A DNA stretch of 63,668 nucleotides from Acetobacteraceae bacterium (GTDB lineage Bacteria; Pseudomonadota; Alphaproteobacteria; Acetobacterales; Acetobacteraceae). A program made the position numbers and the translations under genes. Below are positions 49,773 through 58,462 of the stretch, in pieces (the first letter of the stretch is position 1; each line of letters begins with the position of its first letter). The notes below the pieces were generated by a model. It was not told where the DNA came from. It saw nothing but the letters and a program-made list of their open reading frames with translations, and ran no database searches. Where the stretch lies: assembly GCA_947455205.1 (NCBI GenBank), contig CANGNF010000028.1, forward strand, positions 1 to 63,668, in the 5' to 3' direction.

Positions 49773-50738
49773 CTACTCGGCCTTGGCGCCGGTGGCGCGC
49801 AGCACCGGCACCCAGCGCTCGGTCTCCTCGGCAAGGTGGCGCGCCAGGCGGTCCGGCGGGCCGCCGATGGGGGTGGTGCCCTGCTGCTGCAGCATGGCGG
49901 CGCGGAATTCCGGCACCGCCAGCACCGCGTTGAACACCGCATTCATGCGGGCGACCAAGGGCGCCGGCATGTTGGCCGGGCCGACCAGGCCGTACCACAG
50001 CGTCGCCACCAGGCCGGGCACCGTCGCCGCCACGGTCGGCAGGTTGGGCATGGCGGCCAGCCGTTCCCCGGTGGTGACGGCCAGGGCGCGGACGCTGCCG
50101 CCCTGTACCCCCGGCATGCCGGAGGTCAGCGACAGGATGGAGAAGTCGATGTCGCTGCGCGCCAGGGCGGTCAGCACCTCGGCGCCGCTGCGATAGGTGA
50201 CCGGCACGACGCGGCCGCCCGCCTGGTTGACCATCACCTCCCCGGTCAGCTGGCCGATATGCCCGGCGCCGACGGTGCCATAGGTGACGCCGCCCGGCTT
50301 GCCGCGGGCATAGGCGAGGAATTCCGGGATGGTCTCGGCCGGCAGGTCCTTGCGCACCGTCACCAGCATCGGCAGCGCTGCCAGAAAGATCACCGGCGTC
50401 AGCGCGCGCGGGTCGTAGGGCAGGCTGCGATACAGCTCGTTGGCCAGCACGGTGGTGCCGAGCTCGCCGATCAGCAGGGTGTTTCCATCCGGCCGGGCCT
50501 GGGCGGTGGTGGCGGCGCCGATGGTGCCGCCGGCGCCCGGGCGGTTCTCCACCAGCAGCGGCTGGCCATGCGCCACGGCCGCGAAGTGCTGCGACATCAG
50601 CCGGGCCTGGATGTCCGGCGCGCCGCCGGGGCCGAAGGGCACGATGATGCGGACCGGCCGGTCCGGCCATTCGGGCTGTGCCCGGGCGGGCAGGGCGCAG
50701 AACGGGGCGAGCAGGCCAAGGGCGCGGCGCGTCAGCAT
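49773..50738 (-). CDS. Bug/TctC-family periplasmic substrate-binding protein (4)
   Basis: The 321-residue protein has a leader (MLTRRALGLLAPFCALPARA) and Bug signatures PEWPDRPVRIIVPFGPGGAP, LVENRPGAGGTIGAATTAQA and DGNTLLIGELGTTVLANELY. It ends 14 bases from the convergent dehydrogenase stop. It is a single gene with no permease; the ligand is unknown, though the neighbouring molybdenum hydroxylase suggests an aromatic or heterocyclic carboxylate. Confidence 0.85.
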   Translation of the reverse strand: MLTRRALGLLAPFCALPARAQPEWPDRPVRIIVPFGPGGAPDIQARLMSQHFAAVAHGQPLLVENRPGAGGTIGAATTAQARPDGNTLLIGELGTTVLANELYRSLPYDPRALTPVIFLAALPMLVTVRKDLPAETIPEFLAYARGKPGGVTYGTVGAGHIGQLTGEVMVNQAGGRVVPVTYRSGAEVLTALARSDIDFSILSLTSGMPGVQGGSVRALAVTTGERLAAMPNLPTVAATVPGLVATLWYGLVGPANMPAPLVARMNAVFNAVLAVPEFRAAMLQQQGTTPIGGPPDRLARHLAEETERWVPVLRATGAKAE

Positions 50739-50942
50739 GGGGTTTCCTCCGCTTTCAGTGCGGCTCTGGCGGCCGGTGCGGGCAGGCTAGACCGGGTTTG
50801 CCGCGGACAGAAGCGCCCACCTGCAGGCCGGGCGGATGCGGGCGCCGACCCCCTGCCGTGGCCGCAGGTTTGCATTTCCTTTCGGTAATCTTTCTGGCAG
50901 ACCAGCAGCGGTTGCGGGCAGGAGGCGGCGCTGGCGGCGTGG

Positions 50943-51488
50943 TTGGCGGAATGGGGTAGCCTGGCCTACCTGGTGGCAGCGGTCTGGGCCTTCTTCGAGG
51001 GCGAAAGCTTCGTGCTGGCCGCCGCCGCGCTGGGCGCGGTGGCCGGTGGCGTGGACCCCTGGCTGCTGCTCGGCTCCGCCTGGTTGGGCGCCTTCGTGTC
51101 CGACCAGGTGTGGTTCGGCGCCGGGCGGCGCTGGGGGCCGGCCATGCTCAAGCGCTCGCCCCGCACCGCGCGGCTGGTGGCGGCCATGCAGGCGCCCTTG
51201 GCCAAGCACGGCACCTTGTTCGTGCTGGGGCTGCGCTTCCTCTACGGCGTCCGCAATTTCGGCGCGGCGGCCTGCGGCATGGCGGAGATGCCCTGGCTGC
51301 GCTTTGCCGTGCTGGACGCGGTGGCGGCGGCGCTGTGGGCCAGCACGCTGGTGGCCGCCGGCTGGTTCCTGGGGGAATGGCTGGGCCCGGCCGGGCTGGG
51401 CTGGAGCATCCTGGGCGTGGCCGTGCTGGCGCTGGGCGGCTTCGGCTTTCGGCACTGGCGGCAGCAACGGGCGCGGTTGCCGGGCTGA
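50943..51488 (+). CDS. DedA-family inner-membrane protein
   Basis: The protein of about 181 residues has SNARE-associated (DedA) features: LVAAVWAFFEGESFVLAAAA with the membrane-embedded Glu, the GXXXG-type GSAWLGAFVSDQVWFGAGRR, LRFLYGVRNFGAAACGM and three further hydrophobic helices. Relatives transport undecaprenyl phosphate or phospholipids. No ATG or GTG fits: TTG 50943 gives a usual N-terminus, but CTG 50931 sits five bases after AGGAGG at 50919-50925, so the true start is uncertain. It is followed by a GMC-oxidoreductase gene after 72 bases. Confidence 0.8.
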   Translation: MAEWGSLAYLVAAVWAFFEGESFVLAAAALGAVAGGVDPWLLLGSAWLGAFVSDQVWFGAGRRWGPAMLKRSPRTARLVAAMQAPLAKHGTLFVLGLRFLYGVRNFGAAACGMAEMPWLRFAVLDAVAAALWASTLVAAGWFLGEWLGPAGLGWSILGVAVLALGGFGFRHWRQQRARLPG

Positions 51489-51560
51489 AGCGGCGCGGGC
51501 ACCATGGCGGCAAAGCCCGTGCCCACCAGGGCGCGGGGTGCCATGGGGGAAGCGCTGGCG

Positions 51561-53171
51561 ATGGACGAGTTCGACTATGTGGTGGTGGGCGCCGGCGCGG
51601 CCGGCTGCGTCATGGCGTATCGGCTGAGTGCCAGCGGGCGCTACAGCGTGGCGGTGCTGGAGGCCGGTGGCCCCGACCGCAACATCTTCATCAAGATCCC
51701 CGCCGGCTTCAACAAGACGGTCTACAACCCCAAGCTCAACTGGGGCTACGAGACCGCGCCGGGGCCGCATATCGACGGCAGGCGCATCCAGTTCCCGCGC
51801 GGCAAGGTGGTCGGTGGCTCGGGCTCCATCAACGGCCACCTGTATGTGCGCGGGCAGAGCGCGGACTACGACATGTGGGCGCAGCTGGGCTGCCGCGGCT
51901 GGTCGTGGGACGACGTGCTGCCCTACTTCAAGAAGGCCGAGACGCGCGGCAATGGCGGCGGCGATGCCGCCGTGCGTGGCCATGACGGGCCGCTGAACAT
52001 CCAGGACCAGCGCGACCCGCACCTGCTGAGCGACGCCTACATGGCGGCCAACGAGGCGCTGGGGCTGCGGCGCACGCCGGACTACAACAGCGGCAACCAG
52101 GAAGGCACCTTCCTGTACCAGCAGATGATGAAGGATGGCCGCCGCTGGTCGCCGGCCGACGCCTATCTGCGCCCTGCCCTGCAACGCCCGAACGTGACGT
52201 TGATCCAGCACGCGCTGGCCGAGGCGATCCTGTTCGACGGCAAGCGCGCCACCGGCATTCGCTACCAGCGTGGCGGTGCCCAGGTGGAGGTCCGCGCCCG
52301 GCGCGACGTGGTGCTGTGCGGCGGCGCCATCAACACGCCGCAACTGCTGCAGATCAGCGGCGTCGGCGACCCGGAATGGCTGCGCGACATCGGCGTGGAG
52401 GTGAAGCACGCGCTGCCCGGCGTGGGCAAGAACCTGCGCGACCACTACGCGGTGCGCATCTCCGCGCTGGTGCGGGGCACGGGGTCGCTGAACGAACGTT
52501 CCCGCGGGTTGCGCCTGGTGGGGGAGGTGCTGCGCTACGCCGTCTCCCGCAAGGGGCTGCTGACCGCCAGCCCGAGCCATGCCGGCGGCTACTTCAAGAC
52601 GCGGGAGGGGCTGGAGACGCCGGACATGCAGCTCTACTTCGCCCCAGCCAGCTACGCCGCCGGCGCCTATGGCGTAACCGACCTGGACACCAAGCCGGGC
52701 ATGACGCTGGGCTGCGCTCAGCTGCGGCCGGAGAGCAAGGGCTGGCTGAAGGCGCTGAGCGCCGACCCCCGCGCCAAGCCGGAGATCCAGCCGAATTACC
52801 TGGCCGACCAGATGGACCGCGACGCGCTGCTGGCGGCGCTGAAATACATGCGGCAATTGCTGCACACGCCGCCGCTGAAGGACTACGTGCTGGAGGAGAA
52901 CTTCCCCGGCGCCCGCGTGCAGACGGATGAGGATTGGATGGCGCATGCCCGCGCCTCCGGCAGCACCACCTACCACCCGATCGGCAGCTGCAAGCTGGGC
53001 ACCGACCCGATGGCGGTGGTGGACCCGCTGAGCATGCGCGTGCACGGGCTGGACGGGCTGCGGGTGGCGGATGCGTCGTGCATGCCCACCATGGTCAGCG
53101 GCAACACCTACGCCGCGACCAACATGATCGCCGAGAAGGGCGCGGACATGATGATCAGGGAGGCGGCATGA
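51561..53171 (+). CDS. GMC-family FAD-dependent oxidoreductase
   Basis: This flavoprotein of about 536 residues is of the glucose-methanol-choline family. FDYVVVGAGAAGCVMAYRLS is the FAD motif, IQFPRGKVVGGSGSINGHLY the second family signature, and TYHPIGSCKLGTDPMAVVDP holds the catalytic His region. It oxidises an alcohol to an aldehyde or ketone; choline dehydrogenase-like members are the closest. The start MDEFDY at 51561 is preferred over an in-frame ATG at 51504. It overlaps the SDR gene by four bases. Confidence 0.85.
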   Translation: MDEFDYVVVGAGAAGCVMAYRLSASGRYSVAVLEAGGPDRNIFIKIPAGFNKTVYNPKLNWGYETAPGPHIDGRRIQFPRGKVVGGSGSINGHLYVRGQSADYDMWAQLGCRGWSWDDVLPYFKKAETRGNGGGDAAVRGHDGPLNIQDQRDPHLLSDAYMAANEALGLRRTPDYNSGNQEGTFLYQQMMKDGRRWSPADAYLRPALQRPNVTLIQHALAEAILFDGKRATGIRYQRGGAQVEVRARRDVVLCGGAINTPQLLQISGVGDPEWLRDIGVEVKHALPGVGKNLRDHYAVRISALVRGTGSLNERSRGLRLVGEVLRYAVSRKGLLTASPSHAGGYFKTREGLETPDMQLYFAPASYAAGAYGVTDLDTKPGMTLGCAQLRPESKGWLKALSADPRAKPEIQPNYLADQMDRDALLAALKYMRQLLHTPPLKDYVLEENFPGARVQTDEDWMAHARASGSTTYHPIGSCKLGTDPMAVVDPLSMRVHGLDGLRVADASCMPTMVSGNTYAATNMIAEKGADMMIREAA

Positions 53172-53935
53172 CCATGCGGTTCCAGGGGCAGGCGGTGCTG
53201 GTCACCGGCGGTGGCAGCGGCATCGGGCAGCGGGTCTGCTACGCGGCAGCGCGGGAAGGTGCCCGCGTGGCGGTGGGCGACCTGGACCAGGCGCAGGCCG
53301 AGAAGACCGCGGCGACGATCCGCGCCGAGGGCGGCGAGGCGCATGGCGTCGCGCTGGACGTGACCGACGCGGCCTCCGTCACCGCCTTCGTGCAGGCGGC
53401 CGAGACCACGCTGGGCCGGCTGGATGTGCTGGTGAACTCGGCGGGCATCCGTGAGATCGTCAGCGTGCTCGACCTCTCGCTGGAGGAATGGAGCCGCGTG
53501 CTGGCGGTGAACCTGACCGGCACCTTCCTGGCGAGCCAGGCCTTCGCGCGGCGGCTGGTGGCGCTGGGCCAGGGCGGGCGGATCGTCAACCTGGCCTCCA
53601 CGCTGGGCATCAGCGCCTCGCCCAACCGCGCCGCCTATGTGGCCAGCAAGCATGGCGTGGTGGGCATAACGAAGGAGATGGCGCTGGAACTGGGCGACCG
53701 CGGCATCCGCGTGAACGCGGTGGCGCCGGGCGTGGTGCGCACCCCGATGACCGAACGCTACTTCCAGGACCCGGTGCAGAGCCAGGTGATCCGCGACATC
53801 CACGCCGTCGGCCGCTGGGCGGCGCCGGAGGAGGTGGCGCACGCGATCCTGTTCCTGGCGGAGGAGCGCAACGGCTTCATCACCGGCGCGATCCTGACCG
53901 TGGATGGCGGCTGGACGATTGGGAAGAAGATGTAA
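53168..53935 (+). CDS. Short-chain dehydrogenase/reductase (SDR)
   Basis: The 255-residue classical SDR has LVTGGGSGIGQRVCYAAARE for NAD(P) binding, VNSAGIREIV, LASTLGISASPNRAAYVASK with the catalytic Ser, Tyr and Lys, and a C-terminal AILTVDGGWTIG. It oxidises or reduces a hydroxyl/keto group. Its ATG overlaps the stop of the GMC gene, so the two probably act in sequence on one substrate. It ends with a hairpin at 53985-54010 shared with the convergent FKBP gene. Confidence 0.88.
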   Translation: MTMRFQGQAVLVTGGGSGIGQRVCYAAAREGARVAVGDLDQAQAEKTAATIRAEGGEAHGVALDVTDAASVTAFVQAAETTLGRLDVLVNSAGIREIVSVLDLSLEEWSRVLAVNLTGTFLASQAFARRLVALGQGGRIVNLASTLGISASPNRAAYVASKHGVVGITKEMALELGDRGIRVNAVAPGVVRTPMTERYFQDPVQSQVIRDIHAVGRWAAPEEVAHAILFLAEERNGFITGAILTVDGGWTIGKKM

Positions 53936-53984
53936 GGCGGCATCGCCGGGCGCGGTGAATCAAGCCCGGCAACCAACAGCTGTA

Positions 53985-54010
53985 GCGTGATCCGCGCCGA
54001 TGGATCACGC
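53985..54010. terminator. Hairpin between convergent SDR and FKBP genes
   Basis: GCGTGATCC pairs perfectly with GGATCACGC across eight bases, between the SDR stop and the FKBP stop. No T-run is visible. It is likely a bidirectional terminator. Confidence 0.5.
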
Positions 54011-54026
54011 TCCGGCCGGTCAGGCG

Positions 54027-54416
54027 CTACTCGATCCGCAGCAGCTCCACGTCGAAGTCCAGCTCGGCATTCGGCGGGATGACGCCGCCGGCGCCGCGCG
54101 TGCCATAGGCGTCGGCGGCCGGGCAATGCAGCTTGGCGCGCTCACCCACCGACATGCGGGCCACGCCAACATCCCAGCAGCGGATCACCTGGCCGGTGCC
54201 GATGGTGAAGGTGAAGGGCTGGCCGCGCGTGCGGCTGCTGTCGAAGGTGGCGCCGCCATTGGTCAGCGTGCCGGTGTAGTGCACCACCACGCGCTGGCCG
54301 CGCTGCGGCAGGGTCTTGCCGTCGCCGGGGCGCAGCGTGGTCACGGTGGGCTCGGCCCGGGCGGGCGCGAAGCCGAGCGGCAGGAGCAGGGCGGCAAGCA
54401 AGGCAGGACGAAGCAT
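54027..54416 (-). CDS. FKBP-type peptidyl-prolyl isomerase, exported
   Basis: The 129-residue protein starts with a signal peptide (LRPALLAALLLPLGFAPARA) followed by a single FKBP domain. VVVHYTGTLTNGGATFDSSR opens the fold, FTIGTGQVIRCWDVGVARMS follows and AYGTRGAGGVIPPNAELDFD closes it. Active-site residues Tyr and Phe/Trp of the drug-binding pocket are present (WDVG). It accelerates proline isomerisation in periplasmic protein folding. It follows an LLM-oxidoreductase gene by 59 bases. Confidence 0.9.
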   Translation of the reverse strand: MLRPALLAALLLPLGFAPARAEPTVTTLRPGDGKTLPQRGQRVVVHYTGTLTNGGATFDSSRTRGQPFTFTIGTGQVIRCWDVGVARMSVGERAKLHCPAADAYGTRGAGGVIPPNAELDFDVELLRIE

Positions 54417-54475
54417 GGGGCAACCTGTGGCTGGGTGACGGGGCGTGTTGAAGGGTGGTCCGCGCCGGCGCCCGG

Positions 54476-55345
54476 TCAGCGCGAGGGAGCGATCACCCGC
54501 TCGCCGAACTCGGCCAGCTTCTCCTCGATATTGGGCAGGAAGGCCGTCATCGGCAACACCACGCGGCCGACGCCGCGCGCGGCGCGTTCCGCCACCGCCG
54601 CCAGCGGGTCCGGCCCCAGCGCGCCGGGGCAGCCGGTGATGCGCTCGATGTCGGCGGGGTCGCGGCCCGCCGCCTCCGCCGCGCGGGCGACGGTGTCGAA
54701 CAGCGGGAAGACGTCGTTCTGCGAACCGATGGACGGGAAGAAGCCCTGGCCCAGCCGTCCGGCGCGACGCGCCGCTGCTTCCGAATGGCCGCCGATGATG
54801 ATCGGCACGCTGCCGCGCACCGGCTTGGGGTTGCTGTTGACGCCCTGGAAGTTGACGAACTCGCCGGCATGGCTGGCGCCGTCGCTGGCCCATAGCGCGC
54901 GCATCGCGGCCAGGTATTCGTCGGCGCGCTTGCCGCGCTTCTCGAACGGCACGCCCAGCGCGGCGAATTCCTCGCGCAGCCAGCCGACGCCGATGCCGAG
55001 TTCAACGCGGCCGCCGCTCATGCTGTCCAGCGTCGCCACCTGCTTGGCCAGCACCAGCGGTTCGCGCTGCGGCAGGATGATGACGCCGGTCATCAGCTTC
55101 AGCCGCGTGGTCGCGGCCAGGGCGAAGGCCATCCAGATCAGCGGGTCCGGATAGGCCGCGGTATTGGCCGCGGGCATGCGGCCATCCGCCGAGTAGGGAT
55201 AGACGCTGTCGTAGCGCTGCGGCAGCACCACATGGTCGATGGCGAGCAGCGTGTCGAAGCCCGCCTGTTCCGCCAGGCGCGCCACGCGGGCGGCGCCGGC
55301 GGCGTCGGGGAAGTTGATGTTGCCGAAATGCAGCGCGAATTTCAT
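54476..55345 (-). CDS. LLM-class flavin-dependent oxidoreductase (2)
   Basis: The 289-residue luciferase-like protein begins MKFALHFGNINFPDAAGAAR. It has EQAGFDTLLAIDHVVLPQRY, TTRLKLMTGVIILPQREPLV and TLDSMSGGRVELGIGVGWLR, the same order of motifs as the paralogue at 42782-43750. It could be an FMN or F420 enzyme. It is the last gene of a unit with a family-3 binding protein, an FAD-monooxygenase and a Bug protein. The start at 55345 is supported by the family; the longer upstream frame is a shadow. Confidence 0.87.
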   Translation of the reverse strand: MKFALHFGNINFPDAAGAARVARLAEQAGFDTLLAIDHVVLPQRYDSVYPYSADGRMPAANTAAYPDPLIWMAFALAATTRLKLMTGVIILPQREPLVLAKQVATLDSMSGGRVELGIGVGWLREEFAALGVPFEKRGKRADEYLAAMRALWASDGASHAGEFVNFQGVNSNPKPVRGSVPIIIGGHSEAAARRAGRLGQGFFPSIGSQNDVFPLFDTVARAAEAAGRDPADIERITGCPGALGPDPLAAVAERAARGVGRVVLPMTAFLPNIEEKLAEFGERVIAPSR

Positions 55346-55448
55346 CGCCGGTTCCTCCCCAGTAGCAAGACCCGCGCGGGCGGCGTCGCCGCGGCGGGGA
55401 AAAGCGCCTGGACCCCGCGATGGCGCGCGGTCCAGGCGGCCGGATGCG

Positions 55449-56171
55449 TCAGGCCAGCGGCGCGACCGAGAGGCCCTGCACCTTGTGCTCGGCGATGAAG
55501 CGCGCGACCAGGCCGCTGCGCTTGGCTTCCTCGACGAAGTCGCGCAGGAAGGCGAAGGCGGCGTCGTTGCCCTTGGCGCAGCCGATGGCCTGCTGCACCG
55601 CCATGTACTGGCCATCCAGAATCCGCGCGCCCGGCAGCTTGGCCAGGTCGCCCAGCAGGCCCGGCCGCAGGCCGGCATAGACCTCCAGCTTGTCGTCGAT
55701 GAACTTCTGCATGGCCGCGCCGCCGCCGCCGGGCACCAGCACCAGCTGCGCCTGCTTGATGTTCCGCTCCAGCCACAGCGTGTAGGCGGCGCCGGCCGAG
55801 GTGGCGATGCGCACGCCGGGCCGGTCCACCTCCGCCAGGCTGGTGATCGGCGAGCCGGCCGGCACCAGGTAGGTCGCCTCGATCTCGCAATAGGCGGCGG
55901 TGAAGCTGATCTTGGCGGCGCGCTGCGGCTCGGCGCCGATCAGCGCGATGTCCCAGTCGCCGACGGCCTCGGCCACCTCGTTCGGCCGGGCATAGGGCTT
56001 CGGCTGCATCGGCACGCCCAGGCGGTCCGCGATGGCCTTGGCCATGCTGGGGGAGACGCCGGTCGGGTCGCCATTGGGCGCGCGGCCCGTCACCAGCAGG
56101 AAGTTGCCCATGTTGACGCCGGCGCGCAGCACGCCGGTGGGGGCCAGCTGGCCGACAATGGCTGAGGACAT
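55449..56171 (-). CDS. Family-3 binding-protein-like protein without a visible signal peptide
   Basis: The 240-residue product has the SBP_bac_3 fold: LAPTGVLRAGVNMGNFLLVT at the N-terminus, NGDPTGVSPSMAKAIADRLG, AEVDRPGVRIATSAGAAYTL and DGQYMAVQQAIGCAKGNDAA. The start MSSAIVG at 56171 and the in-frame alternative at 56234 both lack a hydrophobic leader, so the protein may stay in the cytoplasm or be exported by another route. Other members of this subgroup in related bacteria also lack leaders. It lies between an FAD-monooxygenase and an LLM-oxidoreductase. Confidence 0.75.
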   Translation of the reverse strand: MSSAIVGQLAPTGVLRAGVNMGNFLLVTGRAPNGDPTGVSPSMAKAIADRLGVPMQPKPYARPNEVAEAVGDWDIALIGAEPQRAAKISFTAAYCEIEATYLVPAGSPITSLAEVDRPGVRIATSAGAAYTLWLERNIKQAQLVLVPGGGGAAMQKFIDDKLEVYAGLRPGLLGDLAKLPGARILDGQYMAVQQAIGCAKGNDAAFAFLRDFVEEAKRSGLVARFIAEHKVQGLSVAPLA

Positions 56172-56190
56172 GCGTGTTCTCCGTGAAAGG

Positions 56191-57297
56191 TCAGGCCGCT
56201 TCGGCCAGGGGTGTTGCAAGGGCGTCGTAGCCATAGACCCAGTCGGGGTCGGTGCGCGTGCTCATCCACTCGTTGCGATGCGACGTCAGCTGGATCTCGG
56301 AGGCGCGGGCGTGGCGCGTGGCGGTGTAGCGGGCGAAGGCGCGCTCGGGGTCGCTCTCGGCCTGCAGGCAGCGCGCCAGCACGGCGGCATCCTCGATCGC
56401 GCTGGTCGCACCCTGGGCCATGTAGGGCACCATGGGGTGGCAGGCGTCGCCCAACAGCGCGACGCGGCCCTGGTGCCAGCGCGGCAGCGGCTCGCGTTCC
56501 ACCAGCGCCCATTTGTGCACCTCGGGGCAGGCCTCCAGCACCGCACGCACGCGCGGGTGGAAGCCGGCGAAGGCGGCGCGGAGTTCGGTCAGGTCGCCCT
56601 TGCTGGACCAGCTTTCGGTGCGCCAGTCGGGCTCGGGCACCGAGGTGACGAAGTAGACTTCGCTGCGATCCGGCTTGGTATAGTACATCACGATGTGCCG
56701 GTCCGGCCCCCACCACTTGGTGCAGTCGTCCAGCAGCGGCTCGGCCATCAGGCTAGCCGGGAAGGTTGCGCGATAGGCGACGCGGCCGTTGAAGCGCGGC
56801 GCCTCGGCCCCGAACAACTGCGTGCGGACCGGGGAATGCACGCCATCCGCGGCCACGACGGCATCCGCGCTGGCGGTGCTGCCGCCGGTGAAGTGCAGCG
56901 TGGTGCCATCCACCCGTTCCACCGCATGGCCCAGGTGCAGGCTGGCGGCAGGCAGCGCGCTTTCCAGCGCCGCATGCAGGTCGCCGCGATGCAGCAGCAG
57001 GTAGGGCGCGCCGTAGCGTTGCTCGAAGCGCGCGCCCAGCGTCAGCGTGTGCTTGACCGCGCCGCTGTCCCATTCGCGGTTGTTCCAGACCTCCGGCGCG
57101 AAGGCCGTCGCGCGCAGGCGGTCTTCCAGCCCCAGCGCACGCAGCACCTTCAGCGCGTTGCTGCTCTGCTGGATGCCGGCGCCGACGCGGGCGAAGCGCT
57201 GCGCCTGCTCATACACATCCACCATGAAGCCACGGCGATGCAGCAGCCCGGCCAGGGTCAGGCCGCCGATGCCGGCGCCGATGATGGCGATGCGCAT
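56191..57297 (-). CDS. FAD-dependent aromatic hydroxylase-type monooxygenase
   Basis: The 368-residue protein matches the salicylate / 3-hydroxybenzoate 6-hydroxylase class: IAIIGAGIGGLTLAGLLHRR binds FAD, DAVVAADGVHSPVRTQLFG is the NADPH/FAD signature containing the DG motif, and GRVALLGDACHPMVPYMAQG is the second FAD fingerprint GD. It hydroxylates an aromatic ring using NAD(P)H. Its start overlaps the end of the Bug gene by one base (TGATG), so substrate capture and hydroxylation are likely linked. Confidence 0.88.
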   Translation of the reverse strand: MRIAIIGAGIGGLTLAGLLHRRGFMVDVYEQAQRFARVGAGIQQSSNALKVLRALGLEDRLRATAFAPEVWNNREWDSGAVKHTLTLGARFEQRYGAPYLLLHRGDLHAALESALPAASLHLGHAVERVDGTTLHFTGGSTASADAVVAADGVHSPVRTQLFGAEAPRFNGRVAYRATFPASLMAEPLLDDCTKWWGPDRHIVMYYTKPDRSEVYFVTSVPEPDWRTESWSSKGDLTELRAAFAGFHPRVRAVLEACPEVHKWALVEREPLPRWHQGRVALLGDACHPMVPYMAQGATSAIEDAAVLARCLQAESDPERAFARYTATRHARASEIQLTSHRNEWMSTRTDPDWVYGYDALATPLAEAA

Positions 57298-58274
57298 CAG
57301 TCGCCCATCCGGATATTGGCGCGGCGCACCACCTCGCCCCACTTGGCGATCTCGGCGTGGATCATGGCGCTGAACTCGGCGGGCGTGCCGGGCTTGGGTT
57401 CGGCGCCGATCTTCAGCATGCGCTCGCGCACCGCGGGGTCGTGCATCAGCCTCACCAACTCGGTGTTCAGGCGGGTCACGATCTCGGGCGGCGTGCCGGT
57501 CTTCACCGAAACCCCGCCCCAGCTATAGGCGCCGTAGCCGGGCAGGCCCTGCTCCGCGATGGTCGGCAGCTCCGGCATCAGGGCGGAGCGTTGCGGCGTG
57601 GAGATGCCCAAGGGGCGCAGCAGCCCGGCCTGCACCGGCTGCACCGCGGTCGGCGCGTCGGAGAACATCATGTCCACATGGCCGCCCAGCAGGTCCGCCA
57701 TGGCCGGCGCGCTGCCGCGATACGGCACCTGGCGCAGCTGCACCCCGGCCTGCATGGCGAAGAGCTCTCCGGCCAGATGCGTGCCGCCGCCATAGCCGCT
57801 GTGGCTGTAGCTCAGCGATCCCGGTGCCGCCTTGGCCTTGGCGATCAGCTCCGCGATCGAGCGGATCGGCGTCTCCGGCTTCACCACCAGGATGATCGGG
57901 TAGTAGGCCGAGAGCGTGACATGCGCGAAGTCGCGCTCGATGTCGTAGCTCAGGTTGGGCTGCAGGCTGGGCAGCACGCTGAGGTGGATGACGCTGAACA
58001 GCAGCGTGTAGCCATCGGCCGGGGCGCGCTGCACCGTCTCGGCGGCGACGACGCCGTTGGCGCCGGTGCGGTTCTCGATCACCACCGGCTGGCCCAGCGC
58101 CTCGCTGAGCGGCTGCGCCACGATGCGGGCGTTCTGGTCGATCGGCCCGCCCGGCGCGAAGGGCACGATGATGCGGAGCGGCCGGCTGGGCCATGGGGCC
58201 TGCGCCAGCGCGGGGGTCGCGAGCAGCCCGGCGGGCGCGGCCAGCAGCGTGCGGCGGCGGATGGATGAGGGCAT
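57297..58274 (-). CDS. Bug/TctC-family periplasmic substrate-binding protein (5)
   Basis: The product of about 325 residues has a twin-arginine-like leader (MPSSIRRRTLLAAPAGLLAT...ALAQ), then APWPSRPLRIIVPFAPGGPI, VVIENRTGANGVVAAETVQR and QVPYRGSAPAMADLLGGHVD. It heads the FAD-monooxygenase / binding protein / LLM unit and is divergent from another Bug gene, with 188 bases between the starts that may hold two promoters. The ligand is unknown. Confidence 0.85.
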   Translation of the reverse strand: MPSSIRRRTLLAAPAGLLATPALAQAPWPSRPLRIIVPFAPGGPIDQNARIVAQPLSEALGQPVVIENRTGANGVVAAETVQRAPADGYTLLFSVIHLSVLPSLQPNLSYDIERDFAHVTLSAYYPIILVVKPETPIRSIAELIAKAKAAPGSLSYSHSGYGGGTHLAGELFAMQAGVQLRQVPYRGSAPAMADLLGGHVDMMFSDAPTAVQPVQAGLLRPLGISTPQRSALMPELPTIAEQGLPGYGAYSWGGVSVKTGTPPEIVTRLNTELVRLMHDPAVRERMLKIGAEPKPGTPAEFSAMIHAEIAKWGEVVRRANIRMGD

Positions 58275-58462
58275 GGACGTTCCCGTTGCTTGCCGGCGCT
58301 GCGGCCGGGGCGGCAAGTGTAGGACGCGGCGCGCGCTGCTGGCCAGCCGCCGCGGCGCCGATTGTTCGCGCGGCTGATGCACGCCGCCGGTGTTTCCTCC
58401 GGCGCCGATCAGACGCTAGGCTGGGTGCAACAGGCGGCCGAGACCGCCGGGAGGAATCGCCG

